This document shows, piece by piece, positions 1 through 10,400 of a DNA stretch of 36,354 nt. The DNA lies in NCBI GenBank assembly GCA_016931595.1, contig JAFGEN010000199.1, positions 1-36,354 of the forward strand, given 5' to 3'. Position 1 is the stretch's first letter. Every line of letters begins with the position of its first letter. Origin of the DNA: Candidatus Aminicenantota bacterium (lineage in GTDB: Bacteria > Acidobacteriota > Aminicenantia > Aminicenantales > UBA4085). Position numbers and translations under genes: made by a program. A model generated the notes under the pieces. It ran no database searches. It was not told the origin of the DNA and saw only the letters and a list, made by a program, of their open reading frames with translations.

Positions 1-2475
1 CACGGTCTGCCGATCGAAATCCATGTCGACAAGCTCCTCGGGGACAAGAAAAAGGACATCCCCTTGACGGCGTTCCGGGAAGAATGCAAGGCCTATGCCC
101 TGAAATACATCGACATCCAGAGGGACGATTTCAAGCGCCTGGGCGTGTTCGGGGAGTGGAATGAGCCTTACCTGACGATGAACCCGGCCTACGAAGCCGA
201 CATTCTCCGTCGCCTGGCGGCTTTCTTTGCCTCGGGGGACGTCTACAAGGGTCGCCGTCCGGTCCACTGGTGTCCGACTTGCCGGACCGCCCTGGCCGAG
301 GCCGAGATTATCTATAAAGATAAAACCTCCCCCTCGATCTACGTCAAATTCCCGATGGTCTCCGACCTGGGCGGCCTCGCTCCCGCTTTGAAGGGGAGAA
401 GGGTTTCGGTCATCATCTGGACGACGACACCCTGGACGCTCCCGGCCAACCTGGCCGTCGCGTTTCACCCGGAATCTGAATACGCCGTTTTCGAAGCGGG
501 AAGCGAAGCATACTTGGCGGCCAAGCGCCTTGTCCCGGTCATCGCCGAAATCCTGGGCTTTGAATCGCCCAAGATTCTGGCCGCCTTCGAAGGTCGTGCG
601 CTTGAACATCTCAAGGCCCGCCATCCGTTCCTCGACCGGGAATCGGTCTTCGTCCTGGCCGACTACGTCACTCTCGACGACGGGACGGGCTGCGTTCACA
701 CCGCCCCCGGCCACGGCTACGAGGACTACCTGACGGGGAAGGCCTATGGCCTCGACGTCTACACCCCGGTGGACGACAAGGGCGAGTTCACGGCCGATGT
801 TCCCAAGTACGCCGGGATGAACGTCTTCAAGGCCAATCCGGCGATCAACGCCGACATGGCCCGGGACGGATCGTTGCTTCATCAGGGCGAGATCATCCAC
901 TCTTACCCCCACTGCTGGCGGTGCAAGAATCCGGTCATTTTCCGGGCTACGGCCCAATGGTTCATCTCCATGGACCGGAGCGGCCTGCGGAAACGAGCCC
1001 TGGAGGAGATCAAGAAAGTCCGCTGGATTCCGGCCTGGGGCCAGGAGCGGATCTCCGGGATGGTCGAGAATCGTCCCGACTGGTGCATCTCACGGCAGCG
1101 GTCGTGGGGCGTGCCGATCCCGGCCTTCGTCTGCGCCGCCTGCGGCGAAGTTTTGGCCGACTCGCCGACGACGCTTCACGTGGCCGAGATCTTTGAATCC
1201 GAAGGGTCGAACGCCTGGTTTGTCAAACCGGCCTCCGAGCTGCTTCCGCCCCGGGCGGCCTGCCCTGCCTGCGGCGGCCGCAGCTTCGAGAAGGAAAACA
1301 ACATTCTCGACGTCTGGTTCGAATCGGGGGCCAGCCAGGCCGTTCTCGGCCGGAGAGCCGACCTGCCTTGGCCGTCCGATGTCTATATCGAGGGCCACGA
1401 CCAGCATCGAGGCTGGTTCAACAGCTCGCTCCTCATCGGCGTCGGAGCCAAGGGCGGTTCTCCCTTCCGGACCTGCATCACCCACGGGTTTGTCCTCGAT
1501 GAGCAGGGAAAAGCGATGTCCAAGTCGGCAGGCAACATCGTCGAACCCCGGGACGTGATCGCCCAGAACGGGGCGGAAATCCTCCGTCTCTGGATCGCCA
1601 TGCTGAATTTCAAGGAGGATGCGCCGTTCGGGAAAGGCATCGTCCAGCATCTGGTCGAGGCCTACCGAAAGATCCGCAACACCTGGCGGTTCCTCCTGGG
1701 CAACCTGAGCGATTTTCGGCCAGAGGCCGACCTCCTCGACCCGGCCGATATGGAGCCCTTTGACCGCTGGGCTCTGGACCGCAACGCGGCCGTCGCCCGG
1801 CGCATTCTCGAGGCCTATGACGCCTATGAATTCCACGCCGTCTTCCATGCGGCCTTCCAGTTCTTCACCGTCGACCTGAGCGCCTTTTACCTGGATGTGA
1901 TCAAGGACAGGCTCTACTGTTCCGCCGGCGGCTCGCGGATTCGGCGGTCGGCCCAGACGGCCCTCTTCCACATCCTGACCGGGTCGATCCGGCTGTTGGC
2001 GCCTCTTCTTCCTTTCACCACCGAGGAAGCCTGGGAAGCGATCCCGGACTTTCCAGGGAAGGAAGAATCCATCCACCTGGCTTATTTCCCCGAGCCGGGC
2101 CGGCCTCTCCTTTCGGATAAGGAACGGACAAAATGGGAATGGCTCCTGGATCTTCGCAACCAGATCCTCAAGGAGCTGGAAAAAGCCCGGGAATCGAAGT
2201 TGATCGGCAATGCCCTCGAGGCCCGGATCATCGTCGCCGCGCCCGCCGCGCGGGCGGCGGAGATCAAGGCCGAGGCTGAGCGTCTGGCCGTTCTCTGTCT
2301 TGTCTCGGAGGTTGCCGTCAAAGCGGCGGACAGCCCCGAGTTCAAGATCGTCGTGGAGAAAGCCGCTGGAGAAAAATGCCGCCGTTGTTGGAATTATTCC
2401 CCCACGGTCGGGGCCTCGGCCGCTCATCCCGACCTCTGTCGACGCTGCGAGGACGTCCTCGAGAACCGGGCCTGA
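1..2475 (+). CDS. ileS: Isoleucyl-tRNA synthetase, 5'-truncated by window start
   Basis: Frame is open from base 1 (HGLPIEIHVDKLLG, HIGH-type motif), so the listed start at 64 is internal. KMSKS motif in EQGKAMSKSAGNIVEP; C-terminal zinc finger CRRCWNYSP...CRRCEDVL. Confidence 0.97.
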   Translation, partial: HGLPIEIHVDKLLGDKKKDIPLTAFREECKAYALKYIDIQRDDFKRLGVFGEWNEPYLTMNPAYEADILRRLAAFFASGDVYKGRRPVHWCPTCRTALAEAEIIYKDKTSPSIYVKFPMVSDLGGLAPALKGRRVSVIIWTTTPWTLPANLAVAFHPESEYAVFEAGSEAYLAAKRLVPVIAEILGFESPKILAAFEGRALEHLKARHPFLDRESVFVLADYVTLDDGTGCVHTAPGHGYEDYLTGKAYGLDVYTPVDDKGEFTADVPKYAGMNVFKANPAINADMARDGSLLHQGEIIHSYPHCWRCKNPVIFRATAQWFISMDRSGLRKRALEEIKKVRWIPAWGQERISGMVENRPDWCISRQRSWGVPIPAFVCAACGEVLADSPTTLHVAEIFESEGSNAWFVKPASELLPPRAACPACGGRSFEKENNILDVWFESGASQAVLGRRADLPWPSDVYIEGHDQHRGWFNSSLLIGVGAKGGSPFRTCITHGFVLDEQGKAMSKSAGNIVEPRDVIAQNGAEILRLWIAMLNFKEDAPFGKGIVQHLVEAYRKIRNTWRFLLGNLSDFRPEADLLDPADMEPFDRWALDRNAAVARRILEAYDAYEFHAVFHAAFQFFTVDLSAFYLDVIKDRLYCSAGGSRIRRSAQTALFHILTGSIRLLAPLLPFTTEEAWEAIPDFPGKEESIHLAYFPEPGRPLLSDKERTKWEWLLDLRNQILKELEKARESKLIGNALEARIIVAAPAARAAEIKAEAERLAVLCLVSEVAVKAADSPEFKIVVEKAAGEKCRRCWNYSPTVGASAAHPDLCRRCEDVLENRA

Positions 2476-2483
2476 GGCGGATC

Positions 2484-2975
2484 ATGAAGCGTTTTGCCCC
2501 TTACGCCGCCCTGGCCGGACTGGTCATCGTCCTGGATCAGGTCAGCAAAGCCCTGATCGTCGCCCACGTGCCGTTCTATGGCTCGGTCCGGCTCATCCCG
2601 GGTTTTCTGAAGTTGACCCATATCCACAACAAGGGGGCCATCCTGGGCCTTTTCAACAGCTCGGAATATTCCTGGGCGCCGGCTCTCCTTCTCGTCCTCA
2701 ACGCCGCCGCGCTGGCCCTGGTGCTATACTATTTTTCGAAGACAACGGACGAAGAGCGGGCCGCCCGCTTCGGTTTGGCCCTGATCGTCGGCGGCGCCCT
2801 GGGGAACGTCATCGACCGCATCGCCCGGGGTTTCGTCGTCGATTTCATCGAGATGTCGGCCGGGTCGTTCCACTGGCCGACATACAACATCGCCGATTCG
2901 TGCATCACCATCGGGGCCGTTGTCCTGGTCTGGAGCGTCATCTTCAGGAGGCCGCATGCATCCGATCCTGTTTAA
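2484..2975 (+). CDS. lspA: Lipoprotein signal peptidase (signal peptidase II)
   Basis: MKRFAPYAALAGLVIVLDQVSKALIV...; catalytic-Asp blocks GNVIDRIARGFVVDFI and YNIADSCITIG; directly after ileS as in many bacteria. ATG at 2484 preferred over the longer ORF start at 2376. Confidence 0.94.
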   Translation: MKRFAPYAALAGLVIVLDQVSKALIVAHVPFYGSVRLIPGFLKLTHIHNKGAILGLFNSSEYSWAPALLLVLNAAALALVLYYFSKTTDEERAARFGLALIVGGALGNVIDRIARGFVVDFIEMSAGSFHWPTYNIADSCITIGAVVLVWSVIFRRPHASDPV

Positions 2976-3753
2976 AATCGGGCCGCTGACAATCCATTCG
3001 TACGGTTTTTTCATGGCTCTCGGCGTGGCCTTCGGCATCTGGTTTCTCTACCGCCAGGCTAAGCGGCAGGGCCTGGACGCCGGGCGGCTGATCGACGCCG
3101 CGTTTTACATCATGATCGCTTCGCTCGTCGGGGCCAAGCTGATCCTCCTCATCGGCAATTTCTCCCATTACATGTCCAATCCCAAGGAACTCTTGTGGAT
3201 CGCCCGTTCGGGAGGAGTGTTCCAGGGCGGGCTGGCCTTCGGTGTCCTCTTCGCCTTGTGGTATTTTCGGAAATACAAGCTTCCGACCTGGAAGATCGCC
3301 GACCTCGTCGGGCCGGCCCTGGCCCTCGGCCACGGGTTCGGCCGGCTCGGGTGTTTTTCTGCGGGATGCTGTTACGGGCGGGCCTGCGCCCTGCCCTGGG
3401 CGGCCGTGTTCCAGGACGAATACGCTCACAGCCTGACCGGCGTGCCGATTCACCAGGGTTTGCACCCCGTCCAGCTCTACGAGGCGGTTCTCAACTTCGC
3501 CAATGCGTTCATCCTCTACCGACTTCTCCGAAAGAAAGCCTACGACGGGCAGGTTTTCACCTTCTACATCATCAACTACGCCGTCATCCGTTTCTTCACC
3601 GAGTATTTCCGCGGGGATCATTCCTCCAGCGGGTATCTCCTCGAAGGTCCCTCGGCCCTGCTCAGCCTGTCGGTCTCGCAGGGATTCTGCCTCGTCGCGT
3701 TCGCCGCGGGATTGATTCTTCTTCGCGTTTTTAAAAAACGCTCGCGTGGATAA
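2956..3753 (+). CDS. lgt: Prolipoprotein diacylglyceryl transferase (divergent motif)
   Basis: MHPILFKIGPLTIHSYGFFMALG... with HGFGRLGCFSAGCCYGRAC and TEYFRGDH; multi-TM; overlaps lspA by 20 nt. Confidence 0.9.
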   Translation: MHPILFKIGPLTIHSYGFFMALGVAFGIWFLYRQAKRQGLDAGRLIDAAFYIMIASLVGAKLILLIGNFSHYMSNPKELLWIARSGGVFQGGLAFGVLFALWYFRKYKLPTWKIADLVGPALALGHGFGRLGCFSAGCCYGRACALPWAAVFQDEYAHSLTGVPIHQGLHPVQLYEAVLNFANAFILYRLLRKKAYDGQVFTFYIINYAVIRFFTEYFRGDHSSSGYLLEGPSALLSLSVSQGFCLVAFAAGLILLRVFKKRSRG

Positions 3754-4672
3754 GAAGTTCTTCCGGATCACGCCTGAATTCGGAGAAGGAATCCGCCTGG
3801 ATGTCTTTCTCTGCCGGCAAGTCCGCGAATTTACCCGGGCCCAGTTCCAGCGCTTCATCGACAAGGAACAGGTCCGGGTCAACGGCGGATTCAAGAAGTC
3901 GAGCTATACGCTGAGGGCCGGCGATCTGGTCGAGGCGGAAGTCGAGATGCCGCCCCTGGAACCGATGGCGCCCCAGTTGATTCCCCTCGACATTTTATAT
4001 GCAGACGAGCACCTGGCGGTCATCAACAAGCCCAGCGGACTCCTCGTTCATCCGGGTGCCGGCCGTCGATTCGGAACGCTGGTCAATGCCCTTCTCTATC
4101 ATTTTCCGGAAGTCCGGGGAATCGGTCCGGAGGATCGCCTCGGGATCGTCCACCGTCTCGACCGGGAGACGTCGGGGGTCATCATCACTGCCCGCAGCCC
4201 CCTGTCCTACCAGGCGATGAAACGGCAATTCAAGAACCGCGAGGTCAAGAAGGTTTACCTGGCCCTCGTCTGGGGCCATTTCCGTGAAACTGAAGGGACG
4301 ATCGACTTGCCGATCGGCCGCCACCTCCGAAACGGCCAGAAATTCTCCGTAGAGACTCGAAAGCCGAGGGTGGCCATCACCGACTACACCGTCCTCAAGC
4401 GGTTTGCCGAATTCGACCTGGTCGAGGCACGGCCGCATACCGGCCGGACCCACCAGATTCGGGTCCACATGGCCGCCGGAGGCCATCCCGTTGCCGGGGA
4501 TCGTGTCTACGGACCGAAAAGGCCTCGGCGGGAGCTGCCGCGGTTGTTTCTCCATGCAAGAAAAATCGGATTCCGGCACCCGGAATCGGAAAAGTGGCTG
4601 GAATTCGAAGCCCCGCTTCCTCCGGACTTGGAGCGCTTCCTTGCCTCTCTGGAGGCGGAAGCCGGGGATTAA
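3746..4672 (+). CDS. RluA/RluD-family 23S rRNA pseudouridine synthase
   Basis: S4-like N-terminus; [19 protein letters not shown] catalytic motif; [27 protein letters not shown] start overlapping the lgt stop. Confidence 0.93.
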   Translation: MDKKFFRITPEFGEGIRLDVFLCRQVREFTRAQFQRFIDKEQVRVNGGFKKSSYTLRAGDLVEAEVEMPPLEPMAPQLIPLDILYADEHLAVINKPSGLLVHPGAGRRFGTLVNALLYHFPEVRGIGPEDRLGIVHRLDRETSGVIITARSPLSYQAMKRQFKNREVKKVYLALVWGHFRETEGTIDLPIGRHLRNGQKFSVETRKPRVAITDYTVLKRFAEFDLVEARPHTGRTHQIRVHMAAGGHPVAGDRVYGPKRPRRELPRLFLHARKIGFRHPESEKWLEFEAPLPPDLERFLASLEAEAGD

Positions 4673-5133
4673 AGCAGGGCGATTGCCTCGATTTCGACCT
4701 TGACATCCCGAGGGAGACGAGCCACCTCGACCGCGGCCCGGGCCGGCGCCGGAACGGGGAAAAACTCGGTGTAGACCTTATTCATCGCCACGAAATCGTT
4801 CATGTCCTTGAGGTAAACGGTGACCTTGACCGCCTTGGCCATCGAGCTGCCGGCCGCCTCGAGAACGGCTGCGACGTTCAGGAGAGAGCGACGGGTCTGT
4901 TCCTCAATCCCTCCGGCGACGAGCTGGCCGTTGGCCGGGTCAAGAGGGATCTGGCCGGAACAGAAAACGAACGGCGGGGCGATGATGCCCTGTGAATAGG
5001 GGCCGATCGCCTGGGGGGCTTTGTCGGTTTTCACTTCTTTCTTCATCGGACCACTCCTTGGGGGAATTGGAAGAGGCCGCAGGGCGGCCAGTGGGGCCGC
5101 GCCCAGCACGGCCAGGGCGTCCCGGCGTTTCAT
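4669..5133 (-). CDS. ridA: RidA (YjgF/YER057c/UK114) family enamine/imine deaminase with possible N-terminal leader
   Basis: [29 protein letters not shown]..., [36 protein letters not shown]. Start at 5133 has an SD (GAGGAG, 5 nt spacing); alternative start at 5046. Confidence 0.93.
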   Translation of the reverse strand: MKRRDALAVLGAAPLAALRPLPIPPRSGPMKKEVKTDKAPQAIGPYSQGIIAPPFVFCSGQIPLDPANGQLVAGGIEEQTRRSLLNVAAVLEAAGSSMAKAVKVTVYLKDMNDFVAMNKVYTEFFPVPAPARAAVEVARLPRDVKVEIEAIALL

Positions 5134-5177
5134 AGAATCTCCTCTTGGCCAGGATTCAAGCGCGAAGGAACCGGGTC

Positions 5178-7427
5178 TTACGACAAGACTCTGATTCTCA
5201 CCCGGCGGCTTTCGACCGGTTTTCCGACGATCACCGCCCGGATGTGTATTGTATAAGAACCCGGTCGAAGTTTCCACGTCCAGGAAAAAGGCGGGCCGAC
5301 CACGGCCGCCTTAATGCCGTCCACATGCCATTCGACCGTTTGCGGCTCGGGCCGGGTCTCAATCCGGGCCTTGAAACCGAGAGTCTGATACTCCGGCCGA
5401 AGGATGGGGTCGATCTTGAACACGTCGCCGTCGGCCGGGAAGATCACCCGGACGGGATCGGCAATTTTTCCGGCAACCCGAAGGGAAGCGGGATCGGGAC
5501 TGCCGCGGTGGGAGAGGCGGCAGGACGTATTCGGAGCGGTGCCTTCGATAAACAGCTCGGAGATGGAGGCCGGACACGAAGGCCCCGGACGTTCGCCCGA
5601 AAGCGGGCAGATTTCGACCCGGACCAGGCCGGGCGGCTCCGGGAAGGAAAGGCCCGGCCCATTTTCCTCCAGCAGGAGCATGCAGTCGCGGAAGAGCGGC
5701 CCGGCGCCGGTGATCCCGGAGACGTTGTGCATCGGCGATCCGTCGAAATTCCCCGTCCAGACGGCCACCGTATAACGGGGCGTATAGCCGACCGTCCAAT
5801 TGTCCCGAAAATCCTTGGATGTGCCCGTCTTGGCCGCGGCGGGGAAGGGGAGATTCAAGGGCCCGCGGTAGCCGAAAGCAGGAACGCGGGCATCGCGATC
5901 GGCCAGAATGTCGGTCACGATAAAGGCAGCGGCCCGAGAAAAGACGCGGACCGGGGGAGATACCGAAACCGGTTCCATCCGGCTGCCTTTCCGCGAGGCT
6001 GTCTCGATGAGACGTTCGGGGCGGTAGAGCCCCCCCTCCGCCAGGGCGGCATAAGCCCGGGCCAGTTCGAGCAGGGTGACCTCGCCGTTGCCCAGGGTCA
6101 ACCCCGCTCCGTAATAGGATGCATCCTTTTTGAGGCTGCCGAATCCCATTTCCCTCAGTTTGCGAAAGAGAAGTTCCGGACCGAGAAGGTCGAGAACCGC
6201 GACCGCCGGAATATTGTATGAACTGGCCAGGGCGCTCCGAAGCCGGACCGGGCCGTGATAACGCTCATCGTAGTTGTCCGGAGAAAACGCGGATTCCAAC
6301 GGCCCGAACTCGGCGGGCGCGTCGTCGATCAGGGTGGCCGCGGTCATGCCGTTCTCCAGGGCCAGGGCGTACGTCAGCGGCTTGAGGGTCGAGCCCGGCT
6401 GGCGGAGCGAATTGGCCCCGTTGACCTGGCCGGCATGAGGTTCGTCGAAAAAATCCTTCGAACCGACCATCGCCCTGACAGCCCCCGTTGCGTTTTCCAA
6501 AACGATCACGGCTCCATTGGTCAGATTCTTTTTTTCCAGGGATCGAAGGTGGCCGTCGAGAAGGCGTTCAATCTTGGTCTGAAGCGGCAGGTCGAGGGTT
6601 GTGCGGATCTCGGCCAGGCTCTCCCTCTCTTCAGGAGACAGGCGGGTCAGAAGGTATTCGACGAAATGCGGCGCCCGGAAATCCCGGACGTTTTCCGACA
6701 CCCGGACCGGCTCGGCCAAGGCCCGGCCGAGCGTATCGGGGCTGATGAATCCGAGCCGGGCCATGCGCCGAAGGATGGCGTTGCGGCGACTCAGGAGATC
6801 GGCCTCATCCCGTTCGGGTCGAAGCCGGCCCGGAGCCCTGGGCAGAGCGGTCAGGTATGCAGCTTCCGAGGGGCTCAGATCCCGGGCCGGCTTGTCGAAA
6901 TAAAATCGGGCGGCCGCCTCAAGACCGTACGCCTGCCGCCCGTAGGCCACCCGGTTGAGATACTGGACGAGAATGTCCCCCTTGGAGAGTGTCCTTTCGA
7001 GCCGAAGGGCCAGCCAGGTTTCGGCGATTTTTGAAGGAATCGTGCGGGGATAATGGTAGATGTTTCGGACCAGCTGCTGGCTGATCGTCGAAGCCCCGGA
7101 GACGACTCTTCCACGGACAAGGGCTTGTCCCATGGCCCGGCCGAGAGCAAAGAGGTCGATTCCGGGATGGAAGGGAAACCGGCGGTCTTCGGCCGCGATC
7201 AGCGCCCGGACGGCATGCGGAGAGATTTCCGCCGGTCCGATCCAGCGACTGCGTCCGCCCTGGTCGGAGAGAACCTCGCGGAGCGGCAGTCCCGATCGGT
7301 CCGTCAGATTCAGCGACAAGACGGGAAGGGGAGAGAGGCGGCTGCGAGGGATCGGGACGACAAGCGATCCCGCCGCCGCAAGCCCGAGTGCGGCCAGGAC
7401 CGCCGGCCCTATCCGAATCCGTCTCAC
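5178..7427 (-). CDS. pbpC: Penicillin-binding protein 1C (bifunctional transglycosylase/transpeptidase)
   Basis: GT51 block [21 protein letters not shown]...[34 protein letters not shown]; transpeptidase [38 protein letters not shown]-terminal extension. GTG start overlaps the upstream gene stop by 4 nt. Confidence 0.95.
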   Translation of the reverse strand: MRRIRIGPAVLAALGLAAAGSLVVPIPRSRLSPLPVLSLNLTDRSGLPLREVLSDQGGRSRWIGPAEISPHAVRALIAAEDRRFPFHPGIDLFALGRAMGQALVRGRVVSGASTISQQLVRNIYHYPRTIPSKIAETWLALRLERTLSKGDILVQYLNRVAYGRQAYGLEAAARFYFDKPARDLSPSEAAYLTALPRAPGRLRPERDEADLLSRRNAILRRMARLGFISPDTLGRALAEPVRVSENVRDFRAPHFVEYLLTRLSPEERESLAEIRTTLDLPLQTKIERLLDGHLRSLEKKNLTNGAVIVLENATGAVRAMVGSKDFFDEPHAGQVNGANSLRQPGSTLKPLTYALALENGMTAATLIDDAPAEFGPLESAFSPDNYDERYHGPVRLRSALASSYNIPAVAVLDLLGPELLFRKLREMGFGSLKKDASYYGAGLTLGNGEVTLLELARAYAALAEGGLYRPERLIETASRKGSRMEPVSVSPPVRVFSRAAAFIVTDILADRDARVPAFGYRGPLNLPFPAAAKTGTSKDFRDNWTVGYTPRYTVAVWTGNFDGSPMHNVSGITGAGPLFRDCMLLLEENGPGLSFPEPPGLVRVEICPLSGERPGPSCPASISELFIEGTAPNTSCRLSHRGSPDPASLRVAGKIADPVRVIFPADGDVFKIDPILRPEYQTLGFKARIETRPEPQTVEWHVDGIKAAVVGPPFSWTWKLRPGSYTIHIRAVIVGKPVESRRVRIRVLS

Positions 7428-10400
7428 CTGACGATCCGGATCGCCTGTTCGGCCCCCCGGCCGTAGGTTTCCGGAGCGTACATCTGCTGAACAAGGGGGG
7501 CCGGGGCATGGAATGAACCATAGGTCAGAGCCCGCACGAGATACCGGTGCCGGTGGACTCCGGCAGCGAGAGAATCGGCGAACAGGAGAACCCGGTTATC
7601 GTGCATTTCAATATGGTTGAACCCGGCCCACCAGGGTTGGTCGTCCCCTTCGGCCAGTTCGTCAAGGACCCTGGACCGCTCGATGCTTTCCGTCCTGAAG
7701 GTCATGTTGACAGCCTCGAATCCGGCCGGAAGGGGATCCTCGACGACGACGAACAGGCTTTCCTTGGGCACGGCGATCTCCAGTGTCACCACGGCCAGCG
7801 ATCCGGCCGGAATGTCGGAAAGTGGCCGCCCATCCAGCGATTCGATTTTTTTATACACGGCAAGCCCCTCATCCCGCGGCGGCAGCGGCTGGAGCGGGGC
7901 GTAGGACATCCGAAGGCTGTAGTACAGTATTCCCGTGCCCGTTTTTTCCGCACGGAAGGGGAGGTCGCGCCCGGAAGGAAATGCGTTCAAGGGAAGGCTC
8001 GATTCAAACTGGTCGGTCGGCCGCCGGACGGTCTCCTCCAGAAGCACTTTTTCGGCCAGGCGGATTTCGGCCCGGAAATCGGGAGCACCCTTCTCGACCC
8101 GCCGGTAGTACTCGTTCAAGGCATAGAAGGTGAAGAAGTTTTCTTGAGGGGACGACCACCCCGGCGCGCTTTTCTTTTGAACGAGCCACCGGGCCGCACC
8201 GGAGAGAACGGGGCTCGTTTGGCCGGTCTCGAGGAGCGCTTGAAGGATGACGGCCGTCGTCCGGGTGTTGGATGAATACGTCCAGGAGAGGCCGGCGGGA
8301 TCGCTTTCTTCGAAATGGGCATCGGCCGCGGTCAACTCGGCTTTATTGAGAAATTCACGGATGAGTGTATCCTTGGCCGCGGTCAGGTCCCCGGTTCGAC
8401 TCATCGCTTTCAGGAGAAGGGCTCGGCCGAAAAGCGGTAGCTGCTCGCGTTCCTGGAAGAGCTTCTCGGCGTAACCGGCTTCCGGCTTTCCAGCCAGGGC
8501 CAGGTCATAGAGGGCGAAGGCTTGGACCGAAGCCCATCCCCGCCGGTTATAAGGGTAGGACCGGGAGTCTTGCTTCATTTTCAGGATGGTCCGGAGGTAG
8601 GACAAGCCCCGATCCAGGCGGGACCTGTCGATCGGGATTCCGGAGTCGTACGCTTTCAGAAGGGCGAACACGGCATACGCCGTGACATAGGGGGAATCGA
8701 AGGGGGAATCCGTCCAGAGCGAGAAGCCGCCGTTGTCTTTCTGGCAACTATAGATCTCCCGGAGCGAGTCCCGGACCATTTGTTCGACTTCGGCCGGTTC
8801 CAGGCCGGTCAGTTTGAAATCGCGGATCACCGGACCGGCGACGAGGAACGGAAGGAGGCACGACAAGCGCTGTTCCAGGCAGAGATAAGGATAATCGACA
8901 AGCTCGCTCAGCCTGGCCCGCAATCCGTTCAAGGCCGAGGCCGAGGCCCGCATCTCGATCCCCCCGAGATCCGGATGGATTCCGTCGGGGATGCGGACAG
9001 TCTCCTCCTGGCTCGTGTCGGTTTGTCCGGTAAAGCCGAGCGTGACCAGGGGCCGCGGTTTTTCCACCGGGAAAACGGCTTCGAGCCCGTCCGTCCGTCC
9101 GTTCATTTCAGCGCGGAAGGCCAGACGCGCCGTTCCCTCCTTGACAGCCTTGAATCCGAACAGAACTTCGGTCGATACGCCGGAATCGAGGTCGACGGTT
9201 TTCTCGAGCTGATCGGCGGATTCCAGCCCTGATATGTTCAGGGACATTCGAACCGATCCGCGGTCTGGTCCGTTGTTGGTGACGACGACTCCGCCCTGGA
9301 AAGAATCGCCGACCCGGGCCAGGCGCGGCAGCGCCGGCAGGAGGAGAAGCGGCTTGCGGACTTTAAAATCGCCCGACCCGCGGCCGAACCGCGAATCACG
9401 GGTTTGAGCCACGGCTATGATCCGGAACGTCGTGAGATTGTCCGGCAGCTTGAAGGTCACCACGGCCTCGCCCCCCGCGTCGGTTTCGACGGATGGATTC
9501 CAATAAGCGGTCGATTTGAAGTCCCCCCGAAGCTCGACCTCCGAAAGGCTCAGTCCCGCCCCCATGGCGCCTTCGCCGCCTCCGCCGGGATTTTCGCCCT
9601 TCTCGCCGAAATGGCGCTGTCCGACGACATGAACCCTGGACTCGGCCGTGTCCACAGAGAGAGGCCGCCGGCCGTAAAAGGCCGAAAACAGGTCGGGCGC
9701 CTGGTAGCCGATCAGGTTGATGACGCCCAGATCGACCACGGCCACGGCCAGGCTGGCCGGAGCCCCCGATCCTCCTGCGTCCTTGGCTTTGAAGCGGATC
9801 TCGACCGTGTCTCCCGGCTGGTAATCGGCCCGGTCGGGACGAATGTCGATGTCGAGACGCTTGGCGGCCGGGTCGACCCCGAGTTCGACATAGCCGATCT
9901 TGAATGAAGGCTTGCCCGAGTCGTCGACGGATTCGGGCGAAGCCTGGGTCGTCCTTCCCTGGATGAGAAGGACGGAGACGAACACATTGGGGATCATCCC
10001 GGCGTCGACCGGGACGGCGATTTCGGCAGTCGAGCCCGAGATTTCGACGACCTCGGATTTCAGAATGGATTCCCGCTCGACGGTCACGAGGGCCTTGGCT
10101 TTCTCGTAGGGCGATTTGACCAGAATCCGGGCGGTTTCTCCCGGCCGGTAGGAATCGGCGTCGGGGACGAGCTCGATCGCATCATCGTCGCTCCGCTCCC
10201 AGGCGACGTAGTCGTCACCGGTGACGTAGAGATAAGTCGAGGAAGAGACCTCGTTGCCCGAGCCATCCCTGGCTTCGGCCTGGATCAGGTAGAATCCCGA
10301 CTTGTCCGGCTGGAAGCGGACCGAAACGGGGCCCTCGCTTAAAGTCTTGATCGTTTGCGACTCGACCACAGTATCCGATTTTTCCGAAATCCACTCCAAT

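Noticed and set aside
1090-2427. 445-aa minus-strand ORF opposite ileS
   Set aside because: Shadow ORF from GC-rich codon bias; low-complexity Arg/Gly/Pro-rich composition, no family motif, fully antisense to a confident gene.
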